This document shows, piece by piece, positions 27,977-36,689 of a DNA stretch of 64,000 nt. Source of the stretch: Paeniglutamicibacter quisquiliarum (lineage in GTDB: Bacteria; Actinomycetota; Actinomycetes; Actinomycetales; Micrococcaceae). The notes under the pieces were generated by a model. That model was not told where the DNA came from. It searched no databases and worked only from the letters and a program-made list of their open reading frames with translations. The stretch covers positions 214,660 to 278,659 of the forward strand of contig NZ_JAHRED010000007.1 in NCBI RefSeq assembly GCF_019084045.1, written 5' to 3'. Every line of letters starts with the position of its first letter. The stretch's first letter is position 1. The position numbers and the translations under genes were made by a program.

Positions 27977-28000
27977 ACCAGACGAAGCGACGCATGTCAA
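27972..28000 (-). promoter_or_regulatory. Promoter of the Opp-type importer operon
   Basis: On the minus strand: TTGACA (27995-28000, perfect -35), 17-nt spacer, TTTATT (27972-27977, 4/6 to the -10 consensus). It lies about 105 nt before the binding-protein ATG and is overlapped by the ROK-type inverted repeat. Confidence 0.6.
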
Positions 28001-28059
28001 CAAATCCGGCCGCGCTTCCCGCGGTGCGGCCTCTGCCGGCGAGGTTCGGCGGCATTCGG

Positions 28060-29289
28060 CTAGGTCGCCGGCAGGACCTCGGGAACCGCATGCCCCAGGG
28101 GGTCGGCGAGGATCGCATCGACCATGGTCGAGGCGGCAAACAGCGAGAGGGAGAAAACGTGGTCGGAGGACAGCACGACCCGGCCCGCGGCACCGGCCCC
28201 CGCGTGTGCGGTGCGGGACACCTCGGCCAGCAGGGAGGCGAAGACCGCCGGCGTCTCGGCCGGGGTTCCCGCGACCACCAGCAGTTCCGGATCGTGGATG
28301 TCGATGAGCTGGCTCGCGGCCCGGCCCACATAGCGGTTGCGCTGTTCAAGCACGGAAATCGCCGCCTCGTTTCCGGCCAGGGCCAGCTCCAGTACGTGTT
28401 CGATGTGCTGCACCTGCCCCAGGCCCCGGCGCCGGGCCTCCGCTGTCACCGCGTCGTCGGATCCCATCACCGCCAGGCACCCGGTCTTGCCGCAGGGACA
28501 CGGAACCTGCCGGTCGCTGACGCGCAGGTGCGCGATCTGCCCGGCCGTCTGGCTGAACCCCGCGCGGATCCGGCCGTCGTCGACCATCACCGAACCGATG
28601 TCGGCGGTGATGACCATCAGGACGAAGTCGTTGGACTGCCGCCCGTGGCCGTACAGCAGCTCCGACTGGGCCGCCGCACGCGCGTTGTTCTCGAGGATGA
28701 CCGGGGCCGGCAGGCGGCCGCGCAGCAGCTCCATCACGTGCACGTCGTGCCAGCCCGCCCCGGGGTTGTCGATGATCACCCCGGCGGGCCTGTCCACGAT
28801 GCCGCCGGTGGCGATGCCGGTCCCCAGCAGCTGCCTGCCGCGGGCGTGGCCGTCCACCAGGACCTCGGCCGCCGCAACCACCAGGTCGATCGACTCCCCG
28901 GCCCCCTTGCCGGCGTGCGGCACCAACACGGAGGCCTGCTCCAGGCCGTCAAGCCCCATCAACACCACCCCCGAGGTCCGCGGGCCCAGGTGGATGCCCA
29001 GCACCAGGGGGTTCTTGGCGTTGATCTCCAGCGGGATCCGCGGGCGCCCCTGCCCGCCGGCGGAGGAGGGCAGGGCCAGCAGCAGCCCCGCCTCCAGCAG
29101 GGCCGAGGCGATGTTGGTGACAGATGCGGCACTGAGCCCCAGCTGGGCCGCGATCTCGGAGCGGGACAGGCCGGGGTGGCCGAACACGTGCTTCATGACG
29201 GCCGCGGTGTTCAGCCGGCGCAGGTCGTCGCCGCGATGGCCGCGGCCGTTGCGCGGGCCTCCGGCAGGGTCCCGTTCGAGGTGTTCCAT
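28060..29289 (-). CDS. ROK-family transcriptional regulator
   Basis: 409 residues. N-terminal winged helix (SRSEIAAQLGLSAASVTNIA, about residues 42-61), then the ROK sugar-kinase-like fold with a DIGSVMVDDGR segment where kinases have their phosphate loop, and the zinc motif CPCGKTGC. Several kinase-type glycines are altered, consistent with a repressor rather than a sugar kinase. The ATG at 29287-29289 has only a weak GGAAAG site. Lying just upstream of the importer operon and its AT-rich inverted repeat, it most likely represses it and is relieved by a sugar. Confidence 0.88.
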   Translation of the reverse strand: MEHLERDPAGGPRNGRGHRGDDLRRLNTAAVMKHVFGHPGLSRSEIAAQLGLSAASVTNIASALLEAGLLLALPSSAGGQGRPRIPLEINAKNPLVLGIHLGPRTSGVVLMGLDGLEQASVLVPHAGKGAGESIDLVVAAAEVLVDGHARGRQLLGTGIATGGIVDRPAGVIIDNPGAGWHDVHVMELLRGRLPAPVILENNARAAAQSELLYGHGRQSNDFVLMVITADIGSVMVDDGRIRAGFSQTAGQIAHLRVSDRQVPCPCGKTGCLAVMGSDDAVTAEARRRGLGQVQHIEHVLELALAGNEAAISVLEQRNRYVGRAASQLIDIHDPELLVVAGTPAETPAVFASLLAEVSRTAHAGAGAAGRVVLSSDHVFSLSLFAASTMVDAILADPLGHAVPEVLPAT

Positions 29290-29472
29290 AGAGCCACGCT
29301 TTCCATTTCTCGCCCGCCCGGGCCGCTGGGCCGGCACGGATGGGCCGCCAACACGGCCGGAACCGCGCCGGCAATCCACGGCACCGGTTTTCCGACCTTA
29401 CCCAGCGAATCCGCCGAATCCGAATTTTCCGCGCATCGTGAACCCCGAGGTCACCTGCGGAACCCGGCCCGC

Positions 29473-30393
29473 CTAGGAATCGGAAAGCAGATGGTCGATC
29501 CCGTGGGCGCCGACCCCGTGCAGCGGATCGTCCTGCGGCAGCCCGGACATCAGCGCCGCGTAGTTCGCCGCCCACGCCCGGGCGCGGATCCACGTTCCGG
29601 GCGAATACAGCCGGTGGCCCTCGAGCCGTTCCCGGAATTCCGCGCGTCCCCGCGGCGTGAAGTGCAGCCACGCCACCGCCAGGTCGCTGGCCGGGTCCCC
29701 CGCGGTCAGGTCCCCGAAGTCGATCACCGCACCGAGCCGCTCCGCCGGTCGGCCTTCGCCGCCGGCAGCCTCGTCACGCACGAGCATGTTGTGCGGGTGC
29801 GGATCCCCGTGCAGCCACAGGCGCGCACCGACGTGCCCATCCGCGGCGAGCCCCTGTTCCCAGATGGACAGCAGTGCCCCGCGTTCCGGGGCGGGCACCG
29901 CCTGGAGGCGCGACCTCACGGCCTCGTCCCGCTCCCGCAGCGGCACCCCGCGCACCGCATTGCGCGGGGCATCGGCCGGGGCCGGCACATGCAGTGCCCG
30001 GAAGAACGCGGCCAGCGCCGGGGCGTAGTCGTCGCGGACCTGCGCCGGCACCGTCGCCGCGCTGCGCCCGGACAGCCAGGGCACGACCACCCAGTGGTAC
30101 GGGTAGCCCTCCCCCGGCTTGCCCCGATGCAGCGGGACGGGCACCTGCAGCGGCAAGCGGGGCGCCAAGAACGGCAGCCAGCGGATCTCGTTGAGCAGCA
30201 GCGCATGGGCCAGGTCCCGGCGCGGCAGGCGCACGGCAAGATCGGGTCCCAGCCGGTAGATCGCGTTGTCCCAGCCGTCGTCGGCGAACCTGACCTCCAG
30301 CCCCGCCAGCTGGGGGAACTGCCCGCGGACCAGCGCGCGGACCAGCTCCGGATCCACGCGCACGTCGGCCGCGGGCCGGGGCGTGCGGCTCAC
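29473..30393 (-). CDS. Aminoglycoside/macrolide phosphotransferase-family protein
   Basis: 306 residues of the APH kinase-like fold. The catalytic loop is HGDPHPHNML (Asp base and metal Asn) and the DFG-equivalent is IDFGDLTAGDPASDLA; YRLGPDLAVRLPRR near residue 46 supplies the ATP-binding Lys/Arg region. Members phosphorylate aminoglycosides, macrolides, homoserine or other small hydroxyls. Start is GTG at 30391-30393 overlapping the VOC stop (GTGA), so it is coupled to VOC and ArsR. A drug or small-molecule modification role is plausible; the substrate is unknown. Confidence 0.85.
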   Translation of the reverse strand: MSRTPRPAADVRVDPELVRALVRGQFPQLAGLEVRFADDGWDNAIYRLGPDLAVRLPRRDLAHALLLNEIRWLPFLAPRLPLQVPVPLHRGKPGEGYPYHWVVVPWLSGRSAATVPAQVRDDYAPALAAFFRALHVPAPADAPRNAVRGVPLRERDEAVRSRLQAVPAPERGALLSIWEQGLAADGHVGARLWLHGDPHPHNMLVRDEAAGGEGRPAERLGAVIDFGDLTAGDPASDLAVAWLHFTPRGRAEFRERLEGHRLYSPGTWIRARAWAANYAALMSGLPQDDPLHGVGAHGIDHLLSDS

Positions 30394-30785
30394 GCCTCCT
30401 CGTTCATCGCCGCGATCTGGATCAGGTTCCCGCAGGTGTCGTCGAACACTGCGGTGGTCACCGGCCCCATGGCCGTCGGCGGCTGGGTGAACTCGACGCC
30501 CAGGCCCACCAGCCGGTCGTACTCGGCCTGCACGTCGGCGACCGCGAAGGAGGTGAACGGGATCCCGTCGGCCACCAGCGCGTCGCGGAACGGCTTCACG
30601 GCCGGGTGGCTGGCCGGCTCCAGCACCAGCTCAACCCCGTCGGGGTCCTCCGGCGAGACGACGGTCAGCCAGGAGAACTCGCCCATCGGGACCTCGGTCT
30701 TCTTCACGAACCCCAGCGTGGCCGTGTAGAACTCCAGCGCCTTGGCCTGGTCGCTGACCAGCACGCTGGCAAGATTGATCCTCAT
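30390..30785 (-). CDS. VOC (glyoxalase/bleomycin-resistance) family protein
   Basis: 131 residues in two beta-alpha-beta-beta-beta repeats: LASVLVSDQAKALEFYTATL opens the first, and DTCGNLIQI closes the second with the usual D..GN..Q/E end. The family includes metal-dependent glyoxalases, dioxygenases and drug-binding proteins; the metal ligands here are not fully canonical. It overlaps the ArsR stop (ATGA) and the phosphotransferase start (GTGA), so it is the middle gene of a tightly coupled trio. Confidence 0.87.
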   Translation of the reverse strand: MRINLASVLVSDQAKALEFYTATLGFVKKTEVPMGEFSWLTVVSPEDPDGVELVLEPASHPAVKPFRDALVADGIPFTSFAVADVQAEYDRLVGLGVEFTQPPTAMGPVTTAVFDDTCGNLIQIAAMNEEA

Positions 30786-31195
30786 GGTTTCTTCCCTTCC
30801 GACGATGGCGAAGTGCCCGTGCGCGGCGCGCCCGGGCCGGCGGTGCCGCCCATGGCTTCGGTTTCATTCGCGGTGGACGGCCGCCCGGCCTCCGGCGCAG
30901 CCGTTGACGCGGCCGTGTCCTGCCGGCCCGCCTCCGGCCAGCGCTCGGCGATCCGGCGCAACGGCGCGGTGTCCACGTAGTGGAACTTGAAGCGGCCCGA
31001 GCGCTCGCTGCGCACCAGCCCCGCCGACTCAAGCACCGCCAGGTGCTGCGAAATCGCCTGCCGGCTCGGGTTGATGCCGTGCCGCGAGGACAACCGGTTG
31101 CAGATCTCAAAGAGCGTCTGCCCGGTGCGCTCCACCAGCTCGTCCAGGATCACCGCCCGGGTCGGGTCCGCCAGCGCCTTCAACAGCTCTTCCAC
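30782..31195 (-). CDS. ArsR-family transcriptional regulator
   Basis: 137 residues. Winged helix: VEELLKALADPTRAVILDEL, then ICNRLSSRHGINPSRQAISQHLAVLESAGLV; no obvious metal-binding cysteine pair, so it is of the non-metal (drug/self-regulated) type. About 50 residues of low-complexity Ala/Gly/Ser/Pro tail follow. Start GTG at 31193-31195 was chosen because the conserved domain begins there and a complete promoter (31202-31230) ends 6 nt before it, implying a leaderless mRNA; the next upstream ATG at 31247-31249 lies beyond the -35. Confidence 0.82.
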   Translation of the reverse strand: MEELLKALADPTRAVILDELVERTGQTLFEICNRLSSRHGINPSRQAISQHLAVLESAGLVRSERSGRFKFHYVDTAPLRRIAERWPEAGRQDTAASTAAPEAGRPSTANETEAMGGTAGPGAPRTGTSPSSEGKKP

Positions 31196-31201
31196 ACCAC
31201 C

Positions 31202-31230
31202 ATTAAGGCAAGCCCACGCTTGCCTGTCAA
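31202..31230 (-). promoter_or_regulatory. Leaderless promoter of the ArsR-VOC-phosphotransferase operon
   Basis: Minus strand: TTGACA (31225-31230), 17-nt spacer, CTTAAT (31202-31207), then 6 nt to the GTG start. Confidence 0.65.
31206..31225. promoter_or_regulatory. ArsR operator-like inverted repeat inside the promoter spacer
   Basis: AGGCAAGC-CCAC-GCTTGCCT, perfect 8-bp arms, filling the space between -35 and -10; ideally placed for autorepression. Confidence 0.65.
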
Positions 31231-31313
31231 GAGCCACCGCCTGTTCCATCCGCGTTGTCCACATCCCCGCGCACCGAGCCCCGCAACCGTGTGCGGCGGC
31301 GCATGCTTGGACC

Positions 31314-33086
31314 ATGACCACGGCAGCAGCCATCGCCCTGCTCGCGGGGGACCGCGAGGATCCGAGGTACCCAGTGACCCCGGACGATGAGCTGCGCGCC
31401 TACACCGCCCTGGTTCGGGGGCTCGAGGAGCTGGGACCGCGCATCCCCCGGCACACGAACTCGCCTGCGGACGCCGCCTACTTCGTCCAGCTGGTCGAAC
31501 GCGCCCACCGCGCCACCGGCTTTGCCCAGCTCTCGGCCACCGACCTGGCTCAGCGCACCCTGGTCAACGAACTGCCCGAGGACACGCTGCTCGGGATCAA
31601 TCGCTGCCTCGCGGATCCCGACGCCTACATCGACGGAGACATGGCCCTTCCCGAAGCGCCCGCCACGCCGCCCAAGGGACGGCCCACCTTCAAGGACACC
31701 ACCGAGTTCCTGCAGCACTCCTTCCGCATCGGCTTCATCGAGGCCCGGGACCGTGTGCGGGCCGCCTCCCGGCTCTTCCCGCACACCGATGTCCACGGCA
31801 TCGAGCAGCCCCCGAAATTCCCGTTGCTGGCCGAGGCGCTCGCGGGCGGCAAGGCCTCGCCCCAGCAGCTTGCCGAGGCCGCCAGGAAACTTGAGCGGTT
31901 GCAGCCGGAGATCAAGCAATACCCGAATCCCGAGGAACTTGCCTCCCGGCTTGAGGCCCAGGTCGCCGACTCCGTCCGGGAGGAAGACCCCCGCACCACC
32001 AACAAATTGTTCGGCACCATCGGGGTCTCGCTCGCCGGGGGCGTCAAGGAACCTTCCGAGGAAGTGCTGCGCGCCAAGCTCGGCGCGTTCTACCGCGGCA
32101 CCAACGCCGGGATCGCCGAGTTCCTGCTGCGCGTCCGGGCGGCCGACGCCGAGGCCCTGCTAGCGCTCTTTGCCCAAATGGACAACCCTCGCACCAAGGC
32201 GGGAAACCGCGACGCACTTGCCCAGCAGGCAAGCAACGCATGGTACGGCGCCGACGCCTCCAACGGTTCCAACGGTTCCAACGAAACAGCCGCAGCCACC
32301 CCCAAGGACGGAAGCCGCACGCAACCCGGCACTGCACCTTCGCTCCCGGACTTCCCCGACTTCCTTCTCGATCCCGCGACCGGCCTCCCGCTGACCGACC
32401 CCGCCGAAGCCAGCAAGCTCACCCTGGATCCGTTGCCGACGGAGGCCAACATCCTCGAAGCCATGAACAACACCGAATATGGCTCCGACGGCCTCACCCC
32501 GCCGCAGCGGCATCTCCAGGGCCTGATGAACCTGATCAAGACCAACGGCAGACCAACCAACGGAACCAAGACCGCGGGACTTCCCTCACCTGAAATATTC
32601 ATCATCACGACGCTGGACGAGCTCGAGGGCAGGGCGGCGCAATCCGGTCTCACGCTGCACGGGCAGAAATGCACCCCGGCCGAACTCCGGCATGCCCTGT
32701 GCATTGGCGGGGCGATCCCCATCACGATGAACGGGGAAGGCCGGATCCTGGATCTGGGCACCGAGCAGCGTTACTTCCCCGACTACATGCGCAAGGCAAT
32801 CCTCGCCATCTACGGCGGGTGCATCTTCCCCGGGTGCACTGTGCCACCGGAGCATTGCGAGATCGACCATGACGACGAATGGGCCAAGGGAGGAACAACC
32901 AGGATCAATGACGGGCGGCCATTGTGTTCCGGGCACCACCATGCCAGGCACACGGGACAGCTCACCGTGATCCGCGATGCCGACGGCCTGTTCTCCGTCA
33001 TCCTGCCCACGTACCTTGACCCGGAACAGAAACCCCGGCGCAGCACCTACTGGCGACAATCACCCAACACCCCGCCGCTGTTCTGA
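31314..33086 (+). CDS. DUF222/13E12-type protein with C-terminal HNH nuclease motif
   Basis: 590 residues. A long helical DUF222-like N-terminal region, an Asn/Ser-rich linker near 310-325, and a C-terminal HNH module from about residue 503: FPGCTVPPEHCEIDHDDEW, then NDGRPLCSGHHHARHTG, with two CxxC-like zinc knuckles and the catalytic DH/HH. These proteins occur in many copies in actinobacteria; the biological role is unclear and some are mobile-element-linked. No SD at the ATG (31314); CATGCT 6 nt before it fits a leaderless start. Runs divergently from the ArsR operon. Confidence 0.85.
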   Translation: MTTAAAIALLAGDREDPRYPVTPDDELRAYTALVRGLEELGPRIPRHTNSPADAAYFVQLVERAHRATGFAQLSATDLAQRTLVNELPEDTLLGINRCLADPDAYIDGDMALPEAPATPPKGRPTFKDTTEFLQHSFRIGFIEARDRVRAASRLFPHTDVHGIEQPPKFPLLAEALAGGKASPQQLAEAARKLERLQPEIKQYPNPEELASRLEAQVADSVREEDPRTTNKLFGTIGVSLAGGVKEPSEEVLRAKLGAFYRGTNAGIAEFLLRVRAADAEALLALFAQMDNPRTKAGNRDALAQQASNAWYGADASNGSNGSNETAAATPKDGSRTQPGTAPSLPDFPDFLLDPATGLPLTDPAEASKLTLDPLPTEANILEAMNNTEYGSDGLTPPQRHLQGLMNLIKTNGRPTNGTKTAGLPSPEIFIITTLDELEGRAAQSGLTLHGQKCTPAELRHALCIGGAIPITMNGEGRILDLGTEQRYFPDYMRKAILAIYGGCIFPGCTVPPEHCEIDHDDEWAKGGTTRINDGRPLCSGHHHARHTGQLTVIRDADGLFSVILPTYLDPEQKPRRSTYWRQSPNTPPLF

Positions 33087-33123
33087 GCCCGGATCGCGGT
33101 GCCTGGCAGGGACCACGGTTAAA

Positions 33124-33173
33124 CGAAGTCGAGCCCCGGCCCCCACACTGTGGGTGACCGGGGCTCGACTTCG
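33124..33173. terminator. Bidirectional terminator between HNH gene and gatB
   Basis: 16-bp perfect stem (33124-33139 with 33158-33173) around a nested CCCA/TGGG hairpin, between convergent genes. Confidence 0.85.
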
Positions 33174-33194
33174 CCTGAAGCGGCAAGCGGGGAA

Positions 33195-34709
33195 CTAGCC
33201 CTCGATGCCCAGCTTCTCCAGCACCAATTCGCGCACGCGGCCGGCGTCGGCCTGTCCGCGGGTGGCCTTCATGACCGGCCCCATCAGGGCGCCGATGGCC
33301 TGCAGCTTGCCGCCCTTGACCTTGGCGACCACGTCGGGCATGGCCTCCATGGCGGCATCGATTGCGGCACCCAGTGCCGAATCGTCGTTCACCACGGCCA
33401 GCGACCGCTTCTCGACGATCTGGGACGGGGTTCCCTCGCCGGCGACCACGAACTCGAGCACCTGGCGGGCGATCTTGTCGTTGATCTTCTTGCCCTCGAT
33501 CAGCGAGTTCAGCTCAACGATCGTTGCAGGTTCGACGCCCATGTCGGTGACGTCCTTGTCGGCGTTCTTGGCCAGGCGTGCAATCTCGCCCATCCACCAC
33601 TTGCGTGCCACCGCGGCGGTCGTTCCCGCTGCAATGGTTTCCTCGATTGCCTCGGTGACACCGGCGTTGACGACGTCGCGGAACTCGGCATCCGAGTAGC
33701 CCCAGTCGGCCTGGAGGCGCTTGCGGCGCTCGGCCGGCGGCTCGGGCAGGCGGGCGCGCAGCTCCTCGATCCACTCGGGGGTGGTGACGACGGGAACCAG
33801 GTCCGGCTCCGGGAAGTAGCGGTAGTCGTCCGCGTCGGACTTCGGGCGGCCCGAGGTCGTGGTGCGGGTGTCCTCGTGCCAGTGGCGGGTTTCCTGCACG
33901 ATGGCCGCACCCGAGTTCAGCACCGCCGCGTGGCGCTCGATCTCGAAGCGCACCGCGTGCTCGACCGCACGCAGCGAGTTCACGTTCTTGGTCTCGGTGC
34001 GCGTGCCGAACTTCTCGGCACCCTTGAGCATCAGCGAGACGTTGGCGTCGCAACGCACGTTGCCGCGTTCCATCTTCGCGTCGGAGACATCCAGCGCCTT
34101 GACGATCTCGCGGATCGCCGCGACGTAGGCCTTGGCCAGTTCGGGGGCGCGCTTGCCGGCACCCTCGATGGTCTTGGTGACGATCTCGACCAGCGGGACG
34201 CCGGAGCGGTTGTAGTCCACCAGCGAGTAGTCCGCGCCCTGGATGCGGCCGGTGGCCCCGCCCATGTGGGTGAGCTTTCCGGCGTCCTCCTCCATGTGCG
34301 CGCGCTCGATCTCCACGCGGAAGACCTCGCCGTCGGACAGCTCGATGTCCAGCCAGCCGTCGTAGGCGATCGGGTCGTCGTACTGGGAGGTCTGGAAGTT
34401 CTTCGGGGTGTCCGGGTAGAAGTAGTTCTTCCGCGCGAAACCACAACGCTCGGCGATCTTGCAGTTCAGCGCCAGGCCTATCATGATCGCGTATTCCACG
34501 GCGGTCTTGTTGACCACCGGCAGCACGCCGGGCAGGCCCAGGCAGACCGGGGTCACGTTGGTGTTGGGCACATCGCCGAACACGTTCGGCGCCGAGGAGA
34601 ACATCTTCGTCTTGGTGTTCAGCTCGACGTGGACCTCGAAGCCCAGTACCGGGTCGTATTTTTCCAGTGCGACGTCGAAGTCGACCAGTTCATCGGTGTA
34701 CGAAGCCAT
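33195..34709 (-). CDS. gatB: Aspartyl/glutamyl-tRNA amidotransferase subunit B
   Basis: 504 residues, full length. GatB kinase-like domain starts VLGFEVHVELNTKTKMFSSA, contains FYPDTPKNFQTSQYDDP, and ends in the helical YqeY/tail domain. It activates the misacylated Glu-tRNA(Gln) or Asp-tRNA(Asn) by ATP-dependent phosphorylation so that ammonia from GatA can amidate it. Starts 1 nt after the gatA stop; last gene of the gatCAB operon, terminated by a strong hairpin. Confidence 0.97.
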   Translation of the reverse strand: MASYTDELVDFDVALEKYDPVLGFEVHVELNTKTKMFSSAPNVFGDVPNTNVTPVCLGLPGVLPVVNKTAVEYAIMIGLALNCKIAERCGFARKNYFYPDTPKNFQTSQYDDPIAYDGWLDIELSDGEVFRVEIERAHMEEDAGKLTHMGGATGRIQGADYSLVDYNRSGVPLVEIVTKTIEGAGKRAPELAKAYVAAIREIVKALDVSDAKMERGNVRCDANVSLMLKGAEKFGTRTETKNVNSLRAVEHAVRFEIERHAAVLNSGAAIVQETRHWHEDTRTTTSGRPKSDADDYRYFPEPDLVPVVTTPEWIEELRARLPEPPAERRKRLQADWGYSDAEFRDVVNAGVTEAIEETIAAGTTAAVARKWWMGEIARLAKNADKDVTDMGVEPATIVELNSLIEGKKINDKIARQVLEFVVAGEGTPSQIVEKRSLAVVNDDSALGAAIDAAMEAMPDVVAKVKGGKLQAIGALMGPVMKATRGQADAGRVRELVLEKLGIEG

Positions 34710-34710
34710 G

Positions 34711-36258
34711 TTAGGAAACCCCTCCAGTGGTGGCGGCGGACAGCTCGGGGGCCTGGTCGATCAACCGGCCACCCCACTTGTCTTCCAGCAGTTTTTCAAG
34801 TGCCGCACCGGCACGGTACAGGCGGGCGTCCTCGCGGGCAGGTGCCAGGAACTGGATGCCTACCGGCAGGCCCTCGGACAGGCCACCGGGAACGGTGATG
34901 CCCGGGATGCCGGCCATGTTCGCCGGGATGGTGGCAACGTCGTTGAGGTACATCGCCAGCGGGTCGTCGGTCTTGGAGCCCAGCTCGAAGGCGACGGTCG
35001 GGGACGTCGGGGAGATCAGCACGTCGGCCTGCGCGAACGCGGCGTCGAAGTCGCGCTGGATCAGCGTGCGGACCTTCTGCGCCGAGCCGTAGTAGGCGTC
35101 GTAGTACCCGGCGGAAAGCGCGTAGGTGCCCAGGATGATGCGGCGCTTGACCTCGTCGCCGAAGCCGGCGGCACGGGTGGCACCCATGACGCGTTCGATG
35201 GTCAGCGGTCCCTCCGCGGGCAGCACGCGGGTGCCAAAGCGCACGCCGTCGAACTTCGCCAGGTTGGAGGAGACCTCCGAGGGCATGATCAGGTAGTAGG
35301 CGCCCAGCGCGTACTTGAAGTTCGGGCAGGAAACCTCGACGATCTCGGCACCCGCGGCGCGCAGCGCCTCGAGCGACTCGTCGAAGCGGGCCTGGACTCC
35401 GGCCTCGTAGCCCTCGCCCTGCAGCTCCTTGATGACGCCCACGCGCACCCCGGTCATGTCGCCGGAGGCGCCCTGCTCGGCGGCGGCGATGAGTGCCGGC
35501 ACCGGCTCGTTCAGCGAGGTGGAGTCGGCGGCGTCGTGCCCGCCGATCAGCTCGTGCAGGTACGCGGAGTCAAGCACGGTCCGGGTGACCGGGCCGATCT
35601 GGTCCAGCGAGGAGGCCATGGCGATGGCGCCGTAGCGCGAGACCCCGCCGTAGGTCGGCTTCACGCCGACGGTGCCGGTGACGGCGCCGGGCTGGCGGAT
35701 CGAGCCGCCGGTGTCGGTGCCCAGGGCCAGCGGCGCCTCGAAGGCGGCCACGGCCGCGGCGGAACCGCCGCCGGAGCCTCCGGGGATCCGGTCCAGGTCC
35801 CACGGGTTGCGGGTCGGGCCGTAGGCGGAGTGCTCGGTGGAGGAACCCATCGCGAACTCGTCCAGGTTGGTCTTGCCGAGCATCGGCAGCTTCGCGGCGC
35901 GGATCTTTTCGATCACGGTCGCGTCGTACGGGCTCATCCAGCCTTCAAGCATCTTCGAGGCCGCGGTGGTCGGCTGGCCCTTGGTGACGATGAGGTCCTT
36001 GATGGCGATCGGCACGCCGGCGAACGGGTGCAGCGCCTGCGCGTCGGCTCCGCCGGCGGCGCGGATCGCGTCGACCTCGGCGGCAACCGCAAGGGCCTCT
36101 TCGGTGTTCACGTGCAGGAAGGCGTTGACGCCGCGCTCCCCGCCGTCAACCTCGGCAATGCGGTCCAGGTGTGCCTGGACGGCCGCGACGGAGGTGATTT
36201 CGCCGGCGCGCAGCTTGGCTGCGAGCTCGGTGGCGGAAAGGTGAATAATCTCGTTCAT
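34711..36258 (-). CDS. gatA: Aspartyl/glutamyl-tRNA amidotransferase subunit A
   Basis: 515 residues of the amidase-signature family. Catalytic Lys in [12 protein letters not shown], the Ser-rich signature [13 protein letters not shown] and [10 protein letters not shown] with the cis-Ser and nucleophile Ser. It hydrolyses glutamine and passes ammonia to GatB. ATG at 36256-36258, 3 nt after gatC. Confidence 0.97.
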   Translation of the reverse strand: MNEIIHLSATELAAKLRAGEITSVAAVQAHLDRIAEVDGGERGVNAFLHVNTEEALAVAAEVDAIRAAGGADAQALHPFAGVPIAIKDLIVTKGQPTTAASKMLEGWMSPYDATVIEKIRAAKLPMLGKTNLDEFAMGSSTEHSAYGPTRNPWDLDRIPGGSGGGSAAAVAAFEAPLALGTDTGGSIRQPGAVTGTVGVKPTYGGVSRYGAIAMASSLDQIGPVTRTVLDSAYLHELIGGHDAADSTSLNEPVPALIAAAEQGASGDMTGVRVGVIKELQGEGYEAGVQARFDESLEALRAAGAEIVEVSCPNFKYALGAYYLIMPSEVSSNLAKFDGVRFGTRVLPAEGPLTIERVMGATRAAGFGDEVKRRIILGTYALSAGYYDAYYGSAQKVRTLIQRDFDAAFAQADVLISPTSPTVAFELGSKTDDPLAMYLNDVATIPANMAGIPGITVPGGLSEGLPVGIQFLAPAREDARLYRAGAALEKLLEDKWGGRLIDQAPELSAATTGGVS

Positions 36259-36261
36259 GAA

Positions 36262-36558
36262 TTACTCTCCATCCAAAATGGCCGGCACCTTGAAGCGGGT
36301 GTCGACGGAGTCAGGTGCGTTCATCAGCGCTTCCTCGGCGGTGAGCGTCGTTCCCACGACGTCCTCGCGGAACACGTTCGACAGGGCAATGGGGTGCGTG
36401 GTGGCCGGGATATCGGCCGAGGCGGCCTCTGAGACCGACGCGATTGAATCGACAATGACACCGAGTTCGCCGGTCATTTTGTCCAGCTCGGCATCGCTCA
36501 TCTCGATGTGGGCCAGCTGCGCCAAATGCGCAACGTCCTCACGGCTGATGGCAGACAT
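36262..36558 (-). CDS. gatC: Aspartyl/glutamyl-tRNA amidotransferase subunit C
   Basis: 98 residues. EDVAHLAQLAHIEMSDAELD and the C-terminal RFKVPAILDGE are typical of GatC, the belt that holds GatA and GatB together. AGGGAG precedes the ATG at 36556-36558. First gene of gatCAB. Confidence 0.95.
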   Translation of the reverse strand: MSAISREDVAHLAQLAHIEMSDAELDKMTGELGVIVDSIASVSEAASADIPATTHPIALSNVFREDVVGTTLTAEEALMNAPDSVDTRFKVPAILDGE

Positions 36559-36689
36559 GTATCTCCCTAGGTGGGCGGATGGGGTTTCCCCCCTAGTCTA
36601 GTACGCCCGGCCCTCGCGGATCGCTTCCGGCAGGCCCCCGCCAAGGCCATCCGGACCCCGGTCGCCCCCGGGGTCCGGGCACCAGCAAC

